In this document: piece by piece, positions 27,601 through 36,858 of the stretch
Layout of the letters: every line of letters begins with the position of its first letter
Position numbering within the stretch: position 1 is the stretch's first letter
NCBI RefSeq assembly: GCF_014863405.1
Contig: NZ_JACZZA010000004.1
Coordinates: forward strand, 236,502 to 300,501
DNA: 64,000 nucleotides
DNA from: Dyella acidiphila
GTDB lineage: Bacteria > Pseudomonadota > Gammaproteobacteria > Xanthomonadales > Rhodanobacteraceae
Direction of reading: 5' to 3'
Translations under genes and position numbers: made by a program
Notes under the pieces: generated by a model
What the model was told of the DNA's origin: nothing
The model's input: the letters and a program-made list of their open reading frames with translations, nothing else
The model's database searches: none

Positions 27601-29648
27601 CCGTGTTCGTACAGCCAGTAGAAGTCGCGGATCTCGCGCTGCAGACGCACCTTCAGGTGCGAGCCGGCGACCAGCTTGCCGTCGACATTGGCGCGCATGA
27701 TTTCGAAGGCGGCGTTGCCTTCGCTCTCCGCGCCCTGGGTGGGATCGAACAAGGGGCGCACGCCGACCAGTTGCTGCGCCGGCCAGTACACGCGATCGAG
27801 CATGCGGGTCACCGCGCGGCCACCGCTCTCGTACACGCTGCCGGATACCGTCACGGTAAACGGCGCCACCGGCTTCACGTCGTCGGGCAGGCTGATGTCC
27901 TGTTCGAGATGGCCTTGCGCATCGAGTTTGTCGTCGACCGCATCGGCGGCATCCTTGGACACATCGGTGAGCGGATTGCCGAAGAACACATCGGGCAGGC
28001 TGGGCAGCGGATGTACTTCCGGTTTCACCAGGAGCTTGGCGGTGAAGCGGTTGCCGTCGGCGGGCGCGCCATACAGATAGCTCGATTGCACCGTCAGCTT
28101 CAGCGGCTCGCCCGGTGCCAGCCTGGCTTGCGGGCTGCCCAGATCCACCTTCAGGCGTTCGGGCAGGAATTCCTCCACATGGAACGGGAACGCCTGCACC
28201 GCCTGCTTGCTGGCTGGATCGAGGCGGAATTCAAGCTGCCACAGGCCGGTCGGCGCGTCGTCCGGAATCACTTGGCTCAGCTCGAAGTAATTCAAGTCGT
28301 GCGGTTCCAGCCGGGTGTCGACCAGGCTGCGGCCATCGGGCTGCTTCAGGCGTACGAACAGCGCCTGCGGCTTCATCGGCTTGCCGTCGTAGTCGCGCAG
28401 CAGCGCCGACGCGCGCAGCGTTTCGCCCGGGCGATACAGATCGCGGCCGGACCAGGCGAACACCTCGAACGGCGCCTCGGTGCGGCCGGTGATATCGAAG
28501 TTGGAAACATCCAGTGCCGGCTTGTTGAACGGCAGCACCGACACATCCTTGCCATGCCGCGCAATCAGCACATCGGCTGGATTGACCTTGTAGGCGATCA
28601 GCGCATTGCCATCGCCGTCAGTGCTGGCCTTCAGCTTGGGCGTGCCGTCGGCACCGTCGATCTCGATATCTACGTTGCCCACCGGCGAGCCGTCATGCAG
28701 CGAGGCGACGTGCAACAGCGCGTTGTCGTGATACACGCGCAGATGCAGGCCAAGATCGCTGACGAAGAACACGGCGGTGTCGTAGCCGCCCGTAAACGTA
28801 CCGCCCTGCTTGAGTACCGCCATATACACGCCCGGCTGCGCCAGCTGCGGCACATCCTGGATCGGGATATAGGTAACGCTGCGCTCGTTCTGGCCGCCGC
28901 CCAGGGTGTAATGGTTGGCGTAGACCGAGTCGCCCATGTCGGTGATCGGGCGCTTGGCGCGGTCGCCGTGCTCGCAACGGTCGTACTCGCTCTCTTCGTG
29001 CTGCAGCTCGTAGTCGTTGCGATGCTTGTTGTTGGGATAGGCGCAGAACAGATCGGACAGTGCGTCGTCATGCACGCGGAAGAATTCGATATCCGCATCC
29101 TGCACATTCACCGACACCAGCGGCAGCCCGCGCGAACCGCGTGCAGGCAGCACGCTGCCGGTAGAGGCGAAACCTACGGCCGGCTGCAAGTCGCCGGAAT
29201 AGACATCGCGTTTCACTTCATGCCCGAGCGTGCGTCCGTCCGTGGCCATCAGGCCTGCACGCAGCAGCACCGAGTAATGCTGATTAGGCGATACGAACGG
29301 GAAGTTGAGCGTCTTGCCGTCATCCTGCAGATCCCAGCTGCCGTTCACCAGCTCGCCATGCGGGCCGGTCACCGCCAGCTGTTGGTCGAAGGGCTGGGCA
29401 GACGCCAGCGCTGCGCTGAAATGCAGCGCGATCGCGGTGCGCGAATCGGTGGTCAGCGAGGTGGCGGACAACAGTGCGAACGGCTGGTTGGCCGTATTCG
29501 CTGCGGAACTGCTTGCCGCCGGTGTCCCCTGCAAAGCTGGCTTATTTCCATTGTCGTGATGGCAGGCGGCCAGCAGGCCAGCCATGCAGATCACGCCCAG
29601 ACCTACCCACCCACCGCGGAAGCGGCGGCCGATCGACGTGCGCGTCAT
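24663..29648 (-). CDS. yfhM: Alpha-2-macroglobulin family lipoprotein (YfhM-like)
   Basis: A 1661-residue protease-trap protein anchored in the cell envelope. The signal peptide ends in a lipobox, LLAAC, with Cys29 the lipidation site. Macroglobulin domains follow, and near residue 1177 the YGCIEQ motif supplies the Cys and Gln of the internal thioester, so this is the thioester-bearing type. The C-terminal thioester and receptor-like domains are complete. Bacterial alpha-2-macroglobulins are commonly paired with pbpC, as here, and are proposed to trap foreign proteases that get past the outer membrane while PBP1C repairs the wall. The gene appears intact over its full 5 kb. Confidence 0.95.
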   Translation of the reverse strand: MTRTSIGRRFRGGWVGLGVICMAGLLAACHHDNGNKPALQGTPAASSSAANTANQPFALLSATSLTTDSRTAIALHFSAALASAQPFDQQLAVTGPHGELVNGSWDLQDDGKTLNFPFVSPNQHYSVLLRAGLMATDGRTLGHEVKRDVYSGDLQPAVGFASTGSVLPARGSRGLPLVSVNVQDADIEFFRVHDDALSDLFCAYPNNKHRNDYELQHEESEYDRCEHGDRAKRPITDMGDSVYANHYTLGGGQNERSVTYIPIQDVPQLAQPGVYMAVLKQGGTFTGGYDTAVFFVSDLGLHLRVYHDNALLHVASLHDGSPVGNVDIEIDGADGTPKLKASTDGDGNALIAYKVNPADVLIARHGKDVSVLPFNKPALDVSNFDITGRTEAPFEVFAWSGRDLYRPGETLRASALLRDYDGKPMKPQALFVRLKQPDGRSLVDTRLEPHDLNYFELSQVIPDDAPTGLWQLEFRLDPASKQAVQAFPFHVEEFLPERLKVDLGSPQARLAPGEPLKLTVQSSYLYGAPADGNRFTAKLLVKPEVHPLPSLPDVFFGNPLTDVSKDAADAVDDKLDAQGHLEQDISLPDDVKPVAPFTVTVSGSVYESGGRAVTRMLDRVYWPAQQLVGVRPLFDPTQGAESEGNAAFEIMRANVDGKLVAGSHLKVRLQREIRDFYWLYEHGDDWKSNDNVQLQQIDEKDVDVAAGQRVQLNFPVEWGGYRLEVYDPDTKLTTVYPFFAGYSWDDENLGKEARPDKVKLALDKARYRADDTMKVTVTPPHDGPGVLLVESDHLLYTRNIDAKAGASFDIPVTKDWERHDVYIVALVFRGGDATEHTTPARAMGIEHVAMDRNDRRIPLKLTAPAMMRPGNPLDVSVQAQGLSGQHAYVTLSAVDQGVLNITNYPVPDAWAWMFAKRALGVDAYDLYSRVIEAMDGAEAKLRYGGDMSGKGLPHAARLNPHVQIVDLFAGPVAFDAQGKATLHVQVPDFNGSLRLAALAYTDERFGNTDGNITVRAPLVVEPSTPRVMAADDKAQISIDLKNLSGKDGTAKISVKTNDLIKLDNAARDVPLKDGGGTTLLMPVTAAGGAGVATVDIHAQLNDYQVDRHFEFAVRPAWPEQVTTVPMAIEDGKPQHIDGSMAGLIPVTVHAQLTLSTLPPLPYSSALRDLLRYPYGCIEQTTSKGYAALYMDDKTAKGLGVQGLGDAARQAAVEGALARIASFQASNGHFSFWGGTSPIETFITPYVVDFMLDARDAGFAVPQDVLQKSLQRLSDDLLAGGHPYYDYEHHDHLRIADEAYSGFVLARVNRAPLGTLRAIFDNDRQKLVAPLPLVHLGIALKLMGDNDRAQKAIDEAFAWDKERPWYVGDYGSDLRDLATMVALTHTYGMNKPAYDAKLIDWARNATADVRATQEKIPYYHWSWSYLSTQEQVAIARVAHVFNAGSNRPLSAALTVGGKSEAVPDDKFLWTRNLSSAELASGVSVQPQSKAAVFATLDIAGIPAKAPAADASQVDVRRAYYTTDGKAWSGDTLKEGDTLIVELTIEARKDMPDALVTDLLPGGLEVENLNLSGAQQWSDVVIDSITLDQRTDAADIVHEEYRDDRYDAALKLQGGQAAHVFYLVRAVTPGTYTVPPPLVEDMYRPALRGIGAIPLTQLKVVEP

Positions 29649-29768
29649 AGAACCCTCCCTGAGTCTGAGGGCAGTTTGCCACGCATTTGTGGCCGCTTGG
29701 AGGCCGGCGCAGGGCGCCGGCGGAGCGCGCCGGACCGGCTGCTCCGGGGGCGCAAACGGCTGGGTGGG

Positions 29769-31439
29769 TCAGGCCGCCGCGGGTAGTCCCGGCGCCATGG
29801 CCGGCGCGGTGCCGGCGACGCGCGCGGCTGCCTTGGATGGCAGCTGGGCGACGGGTTTGAGGTTGTCGCCCAGTTTGAAGAACGCCACGCTTTCCTCCAG
29901 CAGGCGCGCGCGGCGCTGCACGGAATCGGCCGCAGCGGCAGCCTCTTCCACCAGGGCAGCGTTGCTCTGCGTGACCTCGTCCATCTGCTGCACGGCGCGG
30001 TTGACCTGCCGGATGCCGGCGGCCTGTTCCGTGCTTTGCGTAGCGATCGCACCTACCGTGCGCGCAACATGGTCCACGCTGTCGAGCAGCTTGCCGACCA
30101 TCGATTCGGCGCGCGCGATCATCTGTGTGCCGCTTTCGATGATGACCACCGATTCCTCGATCAGCGAGCGGATCGTGCTTGATGCATGGCGCGAATTGCG
30201 TGCCAGCGATTGCACCTCGCCGGCCACCACATTGAAGCCCTTGCCGGCTTCGCCCGCGCGTGCCGCTTCCACCGAGGCATTCAAGGCGAGGATATGCGTT
30301 TGCGTGGCGATGCGGTCCATTGTCTCGGTGATCTCGGTGATGCGGCTGGCTACGTCCTGCACCTGGCCCATTGCATGCACAGCTTCGGACATGGCCGTGC
30401 CGCTCTGCTTGGCGATATCCGTGGCAGCTTCCGCCAGTTGGCTGGCTTCGTGCGCACGCGTCGCATTGGTGTTCACGCTGCTGGTGAATGCCTGCATCGA
30501 GGAGGAGGTTTCTTCCAGCGCGGCCGCCTGCTCGCTGGTGCGCGCAGATAGATCCTGGTTGCCGCTGGCGATCTGGCGCGTGGAGGCGGAAATTTCGGTG
30601 CTGCCGGTGCGGATGACGTTCACCACCTGGCGCAGCTGGCCGTTCATCGCGTTGAGTGCGCTCAACAGTTTGCCGGCTTCATCGCGGCTGCTGGCTTCCA
30701 CTTGCGCGGACAAGTCGCCTTGCGCAACGGCCTGCGCCACTTTCACGGCGTGGCCGATCGGTGCGGTAATGCTGTAGGCCAGCAGTCCGACCAGGACAGT
30801 GCCGGTAATCATCGCGCACAGCACCACGGCGACCAGGAACATGCATGCGGCACGAAAGGCATCGCGGCTTTGCTGGTCGATCTGGGAGGAGGCAGCCTGC
30901 GCCTGCTGCTTCATGGTGGCGACCAGGCCATCGATGGCCGCCGTCGGCGCGCGATCGATGCCGGCGACCATACCGTCCACCAGGTGCACGCTTTTTTCGT
31001 CCTTGGCATTGTAGTGCTGGAGTGCGGCGAGGTATTTGGTGCCCAGCTGCGCATGTGTGGACACCGCCGCATCCACGCTGTCGGTCTTGATGCCGAGCGC
31101 CGCCATCTGCTGCTTCAGCGTGGCGAGGTCCTGGTCCACCGCACTGGATTGCGCGGCAAAGGCATCGTGATGGGTCTTGAACGCTTCCGCATCGGCACCG
31201 CGCAGCAGCAGGTCTTTCCATTCCTGTACCTGCTTTTTGAAGTCGACCTGGGCCACGCGCGCCGTATCCACCGCCGCGGCGAACTTCGCAGCGGTCTCGG
31301 TGGACTGGACTTGCAGATCATGTGTGCGCGTGAGGCCGCGCCAGCCGCCCAATCCGACCATGACCGCCGCGGCCAGCATGATGGCGCCGAGCAGGGCGAG
31401 ACGGATGGCGATACGCAAATCGCGGAAACGGAATTTCAT
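29769..31439 (-). CDS. Methyl-accepting chemotaxis protein
   Basis: A 556-residue chemoreceptor. It has two membrane segments (about residues 13-32 and 198-222), a periplasmic four-helix-type ligand domain between them, a HAMP domain (about 222-275) and a long cytoplasmic signalling coiled coil. The hairpin tip reads ATQTHILALNASVEAARAGE where canonical receptors have FQTNILALNAAVEAARAGE, so a tip Asn is His. There is no C-terminal CheR-tether pentapeptide. A near-perfect sigma-28 promoter lies 40 bp upstream, tying it to the flagellar regulon. Ligand unknown. Confidence 0.93.
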   Translation of the reverse strand: MKFRFRDLRIAIRLALLGAIMLAAAVMVGLGGWRGLTRTHDLQVQSTETAAKFAAAVDTARVAQVDFKKQVQEWKDLLLRGADAEAFKTHHDAFAAQSSAVDQDLATLKQQMAALGIKTDSVDAAVSTHAQLGTKYLAALQHYNAKDEKSVHLVDGMVAGIDRAPTAAIDGLVATMKQQAQAASSQIDQQSRDAFRAACMFLVAVVLCAMITGTVLVGLLAYSITAPIGHAVKVAQAVAQGDLSAQVEASSRDEAGKLLSALNAMNGQLRQVVNVIRTGSTEISASTRQIASGNQDLSARTSEQAAALEETSSSMQAFTSSVNTNATRAHEASQLAEAATDIAKQSGTAMSEAVHAMGQVQDVASRITEITETMDRIATQTHILALNASVEAARAGEAGKGFNVVAGEVQSLARNSRHASSTIRSLIEESVVIIESGTQMIARAESMVGKLLDSVDHVARTVGAIATQSTEQAAGIRQVNRAVQQMDEVTQSNAALVEEAAAAADSVQRRARLLEESVAFFKLGDNLKPVAQLPSKAAARVAGTAPAMAPGLPAAA

Positions 31440-31478
31440 AAGCCAGATCGCAATGGGGGAGGTTGCCGGTTTTAGTCG

Positions 31479-31505
31479 TTATCGGCATAAGGCGATCTGG
31501 CTTGA
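31479..31505 (-). promoter_or_regulatory. Sigma-28 (FliA) promoter of the chemoreceptor gene
   Basis: Read on the minus strand: TCAAGCCA, an 11-bp spacer, then GCCGATAA. The -10 is the exact consensus and the -35 fits TCAAG. A perfect 12-bp inverted repeat (AAGCCAGATCGC at 31440-31451, GCGATCTGGCTT at 31492-31503) spans the region from promoter to start codon. Confidence 0.88.
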
Positions 31506-31512
31506 GCGGCGG

Positions 31513-31606
31513 GCGTAGATTGGGTTGGCGCAGCGTAACCCAACGGTGTTGCTCGCTTCGGACGGAGAATTGTTGGGTTACGCTGCGCTAACCCAACCTA
31601 CGGGTG
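31513..31606. repeat. TTGGGTTACGC-family repeat doublet
   Basis: Two units in opposite orientation: gattgggttggcgcagcgtaacccaac, then ttgggttacgctgcgctaacccaacctac, with about 28 bp between. It lies between the serA stop and the chemoreceptor promoter. Confidence 0.85.
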
Positions 31607-31613
31607 TGGTCTC

Positions 31614-32846
31614 TCAATACAGCACGCGTGCGCGCAGGGTGCCGGGAATCGCCGCCAGCTTGTCCCGCAACGAGCCCGCCTGCTGCTCATCCGCCGACAC
31701 GTCGATCACCACATAACCCACGTCCGCAGTGGTCTGCAGGAACTGCGCATCGATGTTGATGTTGCCGGCCGAAAACAGCTCGTTGATACGCGACAGCACG
31801 CCCGGCACGTTGCGATGGATATGCAGCAGGCGCCGGCTGCGCGGATGTTCGGGCAGGGTCACTTCCGGGAAATTCACTGCCGACAGGGTGGAGCCGTTGT
31901 CGCTGTAGCGCACCAGCTTGCTGGCCACTTCGATACCGATATTGTCCTGCGCTTCCAGCGTGCTGCCGCCGATATGCGGCGTGAGGATCACGTTGTCCAT
32001 GCCCAGCAGCGGCGAGACGAAAGCATCGTCGTTGCCCTTCGGTTCGACTGGAAACACGTCGATGGCCGCACCGCCGATATGCTCCGTGCGCAAGGCCTCG
32101 GCCAATGCGTCGATATCGACCACGGTGCCGCGCGATGCATTGATCAACAGGCCGCCTTTTTTCATGCGCGCCAGTTCGGTCCGGCCGAACATCAGCTTGG
32201 TCGACGGCGTTTCCGGCACGTGCAGGGTCACCACGTCGGCGCGTTCGAGCAGGTCGTCCAGGTCGGCGGCGGCGCGCGCATTGCCTAGCGACAGCTTGGA
32301 TTCGATGTCGTGGAAAATCACCCGCATGCCCAGGCTTTCGGCCAGCACACCTACCTGCGTGCCGATGTGGCCGTAGCCGACGATGCCCAGCACCTTGTCG
32401 CGCACTTCGAAGCTGCCGGCTGCCGACTTGGTCCAGCCGCCGCGATGGCATAGCGCGTTCTTCTGTGGAATGCCGCGCAACAGCATGATCGCTTCGGCAA
32501 TCACCAGTTCCGCCACGCTGCGTGTATTGGAGTAGGGGGCGTTGAAGACCGGAATGCCGAACTTGGCGGCGGCGCTCAGTTCGACCTGGTTGGTGCCGAT
32601 GCAATAGCAGCCCACCGCGATCAGGCGCTTGGCATGCTCGAGCACGTCGGCCGTGAGGTGCGTGCGGGAGCGGATGCCGATGATGTGCGCGTCGGCAATG
32701 CGCGCTTTCAACTCGTCCTCGGGCAGCGATTTGGCGTGGTACTCGATCTGGCTGTAGCCGGCGCGCTGGAAGGTTTCCACGGCCGTGCGGCTGACGCCTT
32801 CGAGCAACAACACCTTGATGTCCTGCTTGGGGAACGAAGTCTTCAT
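31614..32846 (-). CDS. serA: D-3-phosphoglycerate dehydrogenase
   Basis: The first enzyme of serine synthesis, 410 residues from the ATG at 32846, exactly the E. coli length. It shows the NAD-binding GYGHIGTQVG (about residues 160-169), the catalytic Arg/Glu/His set with the RGTVVDIDAL and HIGGST segments, and a C-terminal ACT domain (about residues 335-410: NVPGVLSRINELFSAGNINI) for serine feedback. It is divergent from a D-2-hydroxyglutarate dehydrogenase; SerA enzymes can reduce 2-oxoglutarate to D-2-hydroxyglutarate while oxidising their NADH product, so the neighbour fits. Confidence 0.97.
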   Translation of the reverse strand: MKTSFPKQDIKVLLLEGVSRTAVETFQRAGYSQIEYHAKSLPEDELKARIADAHIIGIRSRTHLTADVLEHAKRLIAVGCYCIGTNQVELSAAAKFGIPVFNAPYSNTRSVAELVIAEAIMLLRGIPQKNALCHRGGWTKSAAGSFEVRDKVLGIVGYGHIGTQVGVLAESLGMRVIFHDIESKLSLGNARAAADLDDLLERADVVTLHVPETPSTKLMFGRTELARMKKGGLLINASRGTVVDIDALAEALRTEHIGGAAIDVFPVEPKGNDDAFVSPLLGMDNVILTPHIGGSTLEAQDNIGIEVASKLVRYSDNGSTLSAVNFPEVTLPEHPRSRRLLHIHRNVPGVLSRINELFSAGNINIDAQFLQTTADVGYVVIDVSADEQQAGSLRDKLAAIPGTLRARVLY

Positions 32847-32869
32847 GGCGGCCCTGGATTTGGATGTAA

Positions 32870-32909
32870 GAGCCTGTCTGCGGTCTCTGCATGGCCCGCA
32901 GACAGGCTC
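32870..32909. promoter_or_regulatory. 14-bp perfect inverted repeat between serA and the 2-hydroxyglutarate dehydrogenase gene
   Basis: GAGCCTGTCTGCGG (32870-32883) and its exact reverse complement (32896-32909) with a 12-bp loop lie in the 148-bp divergent intergenic region. It could be a shared operator or a leader hairpin; no T-run supports a terminator. Confidence 0.6.
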
Positions 32910-32994
32910 ATCACTATGCCAGATTTTGCCGCGGTGCAGCACTGGACGCCTGCCGCCGGCGCTGGCAGGCTGGGACTCCGCATCTGGAGCCGCC

Positions 32995-34380
32995 ATGACC
33001 CACGAAGCCCTCGCCGACCTCGCTGCCCGCCTGCCCGACCTGCGCCTGCTCACCGATGCCGGCGACCTGGAGCACTACGGCCGCGACTGGACCCGGCGCT
33101 GGACGCCCGCCCCGCTGGCCATCGCGCTGCCGGCCTCGGTGGAGGAGGTGCAGGGCATCGTGCGCTGGGCCAACCAGCACAACGTGGCGCTGGTGCCCTC
33201 CGGCGGCCGTACCGGCCTTTCGGGCGGGGCGGTGGCGGCGAACGGCGAGCTGGTGCTGAGCCTGGCGCGGATGAACCGCGTGCTCGGCTTCGACGCGGTG
33301 GACCGCACCCTGACCGTGCAACCGGGCATCGCCCTGGAAACCGTGCACACGGCAGCGCGCGAGCACGGGCTGATCTATCCGGTGGATTTCGCCGCGCGCG
33401 GGTCCTGCTCCATCGGCGGCAATATCGCTACCAATGCCGGCGGCATCCGGGTGATCCGCTATGGCAATACGCGCGAGTGGATTGCCGGTCTCAAGGTGGT
33501 GGCGGGCAATGGCGAGCTGCTCGATCTCAACCGCGGCCTGATCAAGAACTCCAGCGGCTACGACCTGCGCCAGCTGATGATCGGCGCGGAAGGCACGCTG
33601 GGCATCGTGGTGGAAGCCACCTTGCGCCTGACCGATCCGCCGCCGCCGTCGCAGGTGATGTTGCTGGCGCTGCCGGATATGGATGCGCTGATGCAGGTGT
33701 TCGCGCTGTTCCGCGCACATCTCTCGCTGCAGGCGTTCGAGTTTTTTACCGACATTGCCTTGAAGCACGTGCTGGCGCATGGCGCGCAGCGCGCAATCGA
33801 CGGCGATCATCCCTATTACGTGGTCACCGAATTCGACGCACCCGATGAACGCACCCAGGAAGCTGCGCTGGCAGCGTTCGAGCAGTGCGTGGAACGGGGC
33901 CTGGTCAGCGATGGCGTGATCGCGCAAAGCGAAGCCCAGGCCGCCGCGCTATGGCGGCTGCGCGAAGGCATCACCGAAAGCCTGGCGCCGCATAAGCCCT
34001 ACAAAAATGATGTTTCCGTGCGCATCGGCGCCGTACCCGGATTCCTGCACGAGATTCAAGCGCTGCTGACGCGCGAATATCCGCAGATCGAAGTGGTGTG
34101 GTTCGGCCATATCGGCGACGGCAATTTGCACATCAATGTGCTGAAGCCGGAGACGCTGGCCGATGCGCAGTTCATCGCCCAGTGCGAACACGTGACCAAG
34201 CTGCTTGCGCAGACCCTGCAGCGGCATGGCGGCAGTATTTCCGCCGAGCATGGGATCGGGCTGGTGAAGCGGGCTTATCTGGAGAGTACGCGCAGCGCCG
34301 AGGAAATTGCGCTGATGCGCGGGGTGAAGGCGGTGTTCGATCCGAATGGCTTGCTCAATCCGGGCAAGGTGTTTGCCTGA
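32995..34380 (+). CDS. FAD-linked dehydrogenase, probable D-2-hydroxyglutarate dehydrogenase
   Basis: 461 residues of the GlcD/DLD flavoprotein family. The FAD-binding PCMH domain (about residues 40-220) has PSGGRTGLSGGAV and the GGNIATNAGG pocket. The C-terminal oxidase domain holds the metal-site motif GHIGDGNLHIN (about residues 370-380) and HGGSISAEHGIG. I chose the ATG at 32995, which begins the conserved part; the frame is open further upstream into the serA leader. In pseudomonads D-2-hydroxyglutarate dehydrogenase works with SerA by re-oxidising D-2-hydroxyglutarate, and the divergent pairing here supports that substrate. Glycolate or D-lactate oxidation is the alternative. Confidence 0.82.
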   Translation: MTHEALADLAARLPDLRLLTDAGDLEHYGRDWTRRWTPAPLAIALPASVEEVQGIVRWANQHNVALVPSGGRTGLSGGAVAANGELVLSLARMNRVLGFDAVDRTLTVQPGIALETVHTAAREHGLIYPVDFAARGSCSIGGNIATNAGGIRVIRYGNTREWIAGLKVVAGNGELLDLNRGLIKNSSGYDLRQLMIGAEGTLGIVVEATLRLTDPPPPSQVMLLALPDMDALMQVFALFRAHLSLQAFEFFTDIALKHVLAHGAQRAIDGDHPYYVVTEFDAPDERTQEAALAAFEQCVERGLVSDGVIAQSEAQAAALWRLREGITESLAPHKPYKNDVSVRIGAVPGFLHEIQALLTREYPQIEVVWFGHIGDGNLHINVLKPETLADAQFIAQCEHVTKLLAQTLQRHGGSISAEHGIGLVKRAYLESTRSAEEIALMRGVKAVFDPNGLLNPGKVFA

Positions 34381-35454
<1,074 letters not shown>

Positions 35455-35494
35455 ACGTGCAGGTTCGATCTATCTCGATATCGCTGCTTTAGCC

Positions 35495-35579
35495 CACCGT
35501 CATCCCGGCGAAAGCCGGGACCCAGTGTCTTTACGCGGTCGCCAGTCGCTGGATCCCGGCTTTCGCCGGGATGACGGTG
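35495..35579. repeat. REP-like doublet, CGTCATCCCGGC family
   Basis: Two hairpin units (CCCGGC-GAAA-GCCGGGA and its mirror) lie in opposite orientation. The outer 26 bp (CACCGTCATCCCGGCGAAAG... and its reverse complement) pair perfectly across the whole element. It lies between the convergent pip and upp genes. Confidence 0.85.
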
Positions 35580-35619
35580 CGGTGTGACTGGAGCTTTTTG
35601 ACGAAAGCCCGCGTGCTTT

Positions 35620-36264
35620 TTATTCCGCCGAAGGCAATTGCTTCGTGCCGAAAATCTTGTCCCCCGCATCCCCCAGCCCCGGCAGGATGTAACCCTGCTC
35701 GTTGAGCCGTTCATCGATCGATGCGGTATAGATCTCGATATCCGGATGACTGGCTTCGATGCGCTTGAGCCCTTCCGGCGCGGCCACCAGGAACAGCCCC
35801 TTGATGCGCTTGCAGCCGGCCGCCTTGAGCATGTCGACGGTCGCGACCAGCGTGCCTGCGGTAGCTAGCATCGGGTCGACGATCAACGCGATGCGCTCAT
35901 CCATGCGCCCGGTGAGTTTTTCGTAGTAGGCGATCGGTTGCAGGGTTTCTTCATCGCGCTGCAATCCCACCACGCTGACCTTGGCCGCCGGAATCAGCTC
36001 CAGCACGCCAGGCAACATGCCCAGGCCGGCACGCAGGATCGGCACGATGGTGATCTTCTTGCCCTTGATCTGTTGCACCTTCACGGGGCCGGCCCAGCCT
36101 TCGATCTGCGCTTCGATGGTTTCCAGATCCTTGGTGGCCTCATAGGTGAGCAGCGAGCCCACTTCGGACGCCAGTTCGCGAAATTCCTTGGTGCTGATGC
36201 CGGCGCGGCGCATCAGGCCGAGTTTGTGCTGGATCAGGGGGTGGCGGACTTCGACGATCTTCAT
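35620..36264 (-). CDS. upp: Uracil phosphoribosyltransferase
   Basis: A pyrimidine-salvage enzyme, uracil plus PRPP to UMP; 214 residues. The start at 36264 gives [16 protein letters not shown], the family N-terminus. The PRPP loop [10 protein letters not shown] (about residues 131-140) and the C-terminal uracil-binding [12 protein letters not shown] are present. The gene is monocistronic between a repeat and the PsiF-like gene. Confidence 0.97.
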   Translation of the reverse strand: MKIVEVRHPLIQHKLGLMRRAGISTKEFRELASEVGSLLTYEATKDLETIEAQIEGWAGPVKVQQIKGKKITIVPILRAGLGMLPGVLELIPAAKVSVVGLQRDEETLQPIAYYEKLTGRMDERIALIVDPMLATAGTLVATVDMLKAAGCKRIKGLFLVAAPEGLKRIEASHPDIEIYTASIDERLNEQGYILPGLGDAGDKIFGTKQLPSAE

Positions 36265-36305
36265 GCGCAAGGTATTTTTCAGAGTGAGGCCGCAAGCATA
36301 GCGGC

Positions 36306-36339
36306 AAACGAAAAGGGCGCCGCCGGCTGGCGACGCCCT
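36306..36339 (-). terminator. Terminator of the PsiF-like gene
   Basis: On the minus strand a 10-bp stem GGGCGTCGCC-AGCC-GGCGGCGCCC is followed by TTTTCGTTT. It separates the PsiF-like gene from upp. Confidence 0.82.
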
Positions 36340-36369
36340 CGATGGGCCGGCATCGGCAATGAACCGCTC

Positions 36370-36696
36370 TCAGGAGCCGCTTTTCAGGCAACTGCTCATC
36401 GCAGTCTTGTAGTCGGCGCCCTTCTTGCCGGCATTGGCATGGCTGCAGTCGGCCATTTTCTGCTGCTGGGTTTTCTTGGCGTCGGCGGCCGGGGCGGCGG
36501 TGCTGTCGCCCTTCATGCAGCCGGCGACGGCGGCCTTGTAATCGGCGCCGGTCTTGCCTGCGTTGGCGTGGCTGCACTGGCCCAACTTGGTGGAATGCCC
36601 CGCCGTGCTGGACGAGCTCTGCGGTGCGGCGAAGGCGGTAGTGGTCGCGAGGGCCAGGACTGCACTGGCGGCGAGCAGGCTGAAACGCATGGACAT
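36370..36696 (-). CDS. Secreted protein with two PsiF repeats
   Basis: A 108-residue exported protein. It has a signal peptide (residues 1-23, ending AFA) and two similar ~28-residue units with the pattern Cys-Ser-His-Ala-Asn-Ala-Gly-Lys, then Gly-Ala-Asp-Tyr-Lys, then Cys, typical of the PsiF repeat. Each unit has two cysteines that could form a disulphide. AGGAGG lies seven bases before the ATG. PsiF is induced by phosphate starvation in E. coli, but its function is unknown, and I see no Pho box here. Confidence 0.88.
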   Translation of the reverse strand: MSMRFSLLAASAVLALATTTAFAAPQSSSSTAGHSTKLGQCSHANAGKTGADYKAAVAGCMKGDSTAAPAADAKKTQQQKMADCSHANAGKKGADYKTAMSSCLKSGS

Positions 36697-36799
36697 GATG
36701 CTTCCTCCTGAAGTTATGGCCGGCGGTTGTGCCGGCTGAGGCAGTCTATGCCCTGGGCATGACAGGGGAAAGCTACTTAGCGCGCATTGCCTTGCTCGC

Positions 36800-36829
36800 C
36801 GTCATCCCGGCCTGCGCCGGGATGACGGG
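36800..36829. repeat. CGTCATCCCGGC-family palindrome
   Basis: CCGTCATCCCGGC-CTGC-GCCGGGATGACGG, perfect 13-bp arms, lies between the aminotransferase stop and the PsiF-like gene. Confidence 0.8.
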
Positions 36830-36858
36830 AGTGGTGTGCGGGTTTTACGCGGGGAGGC

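Noticed and set aside
26991..29786. 931-codon open frame on the + strand opposite the alpha-2-macroglobulin gene
   Set aside because: It is the antisense of a clearly conserved 1661-residue lipoprotein in high-GC DNA; its translation is His/Arg/Gln-rich with no family resemblance.
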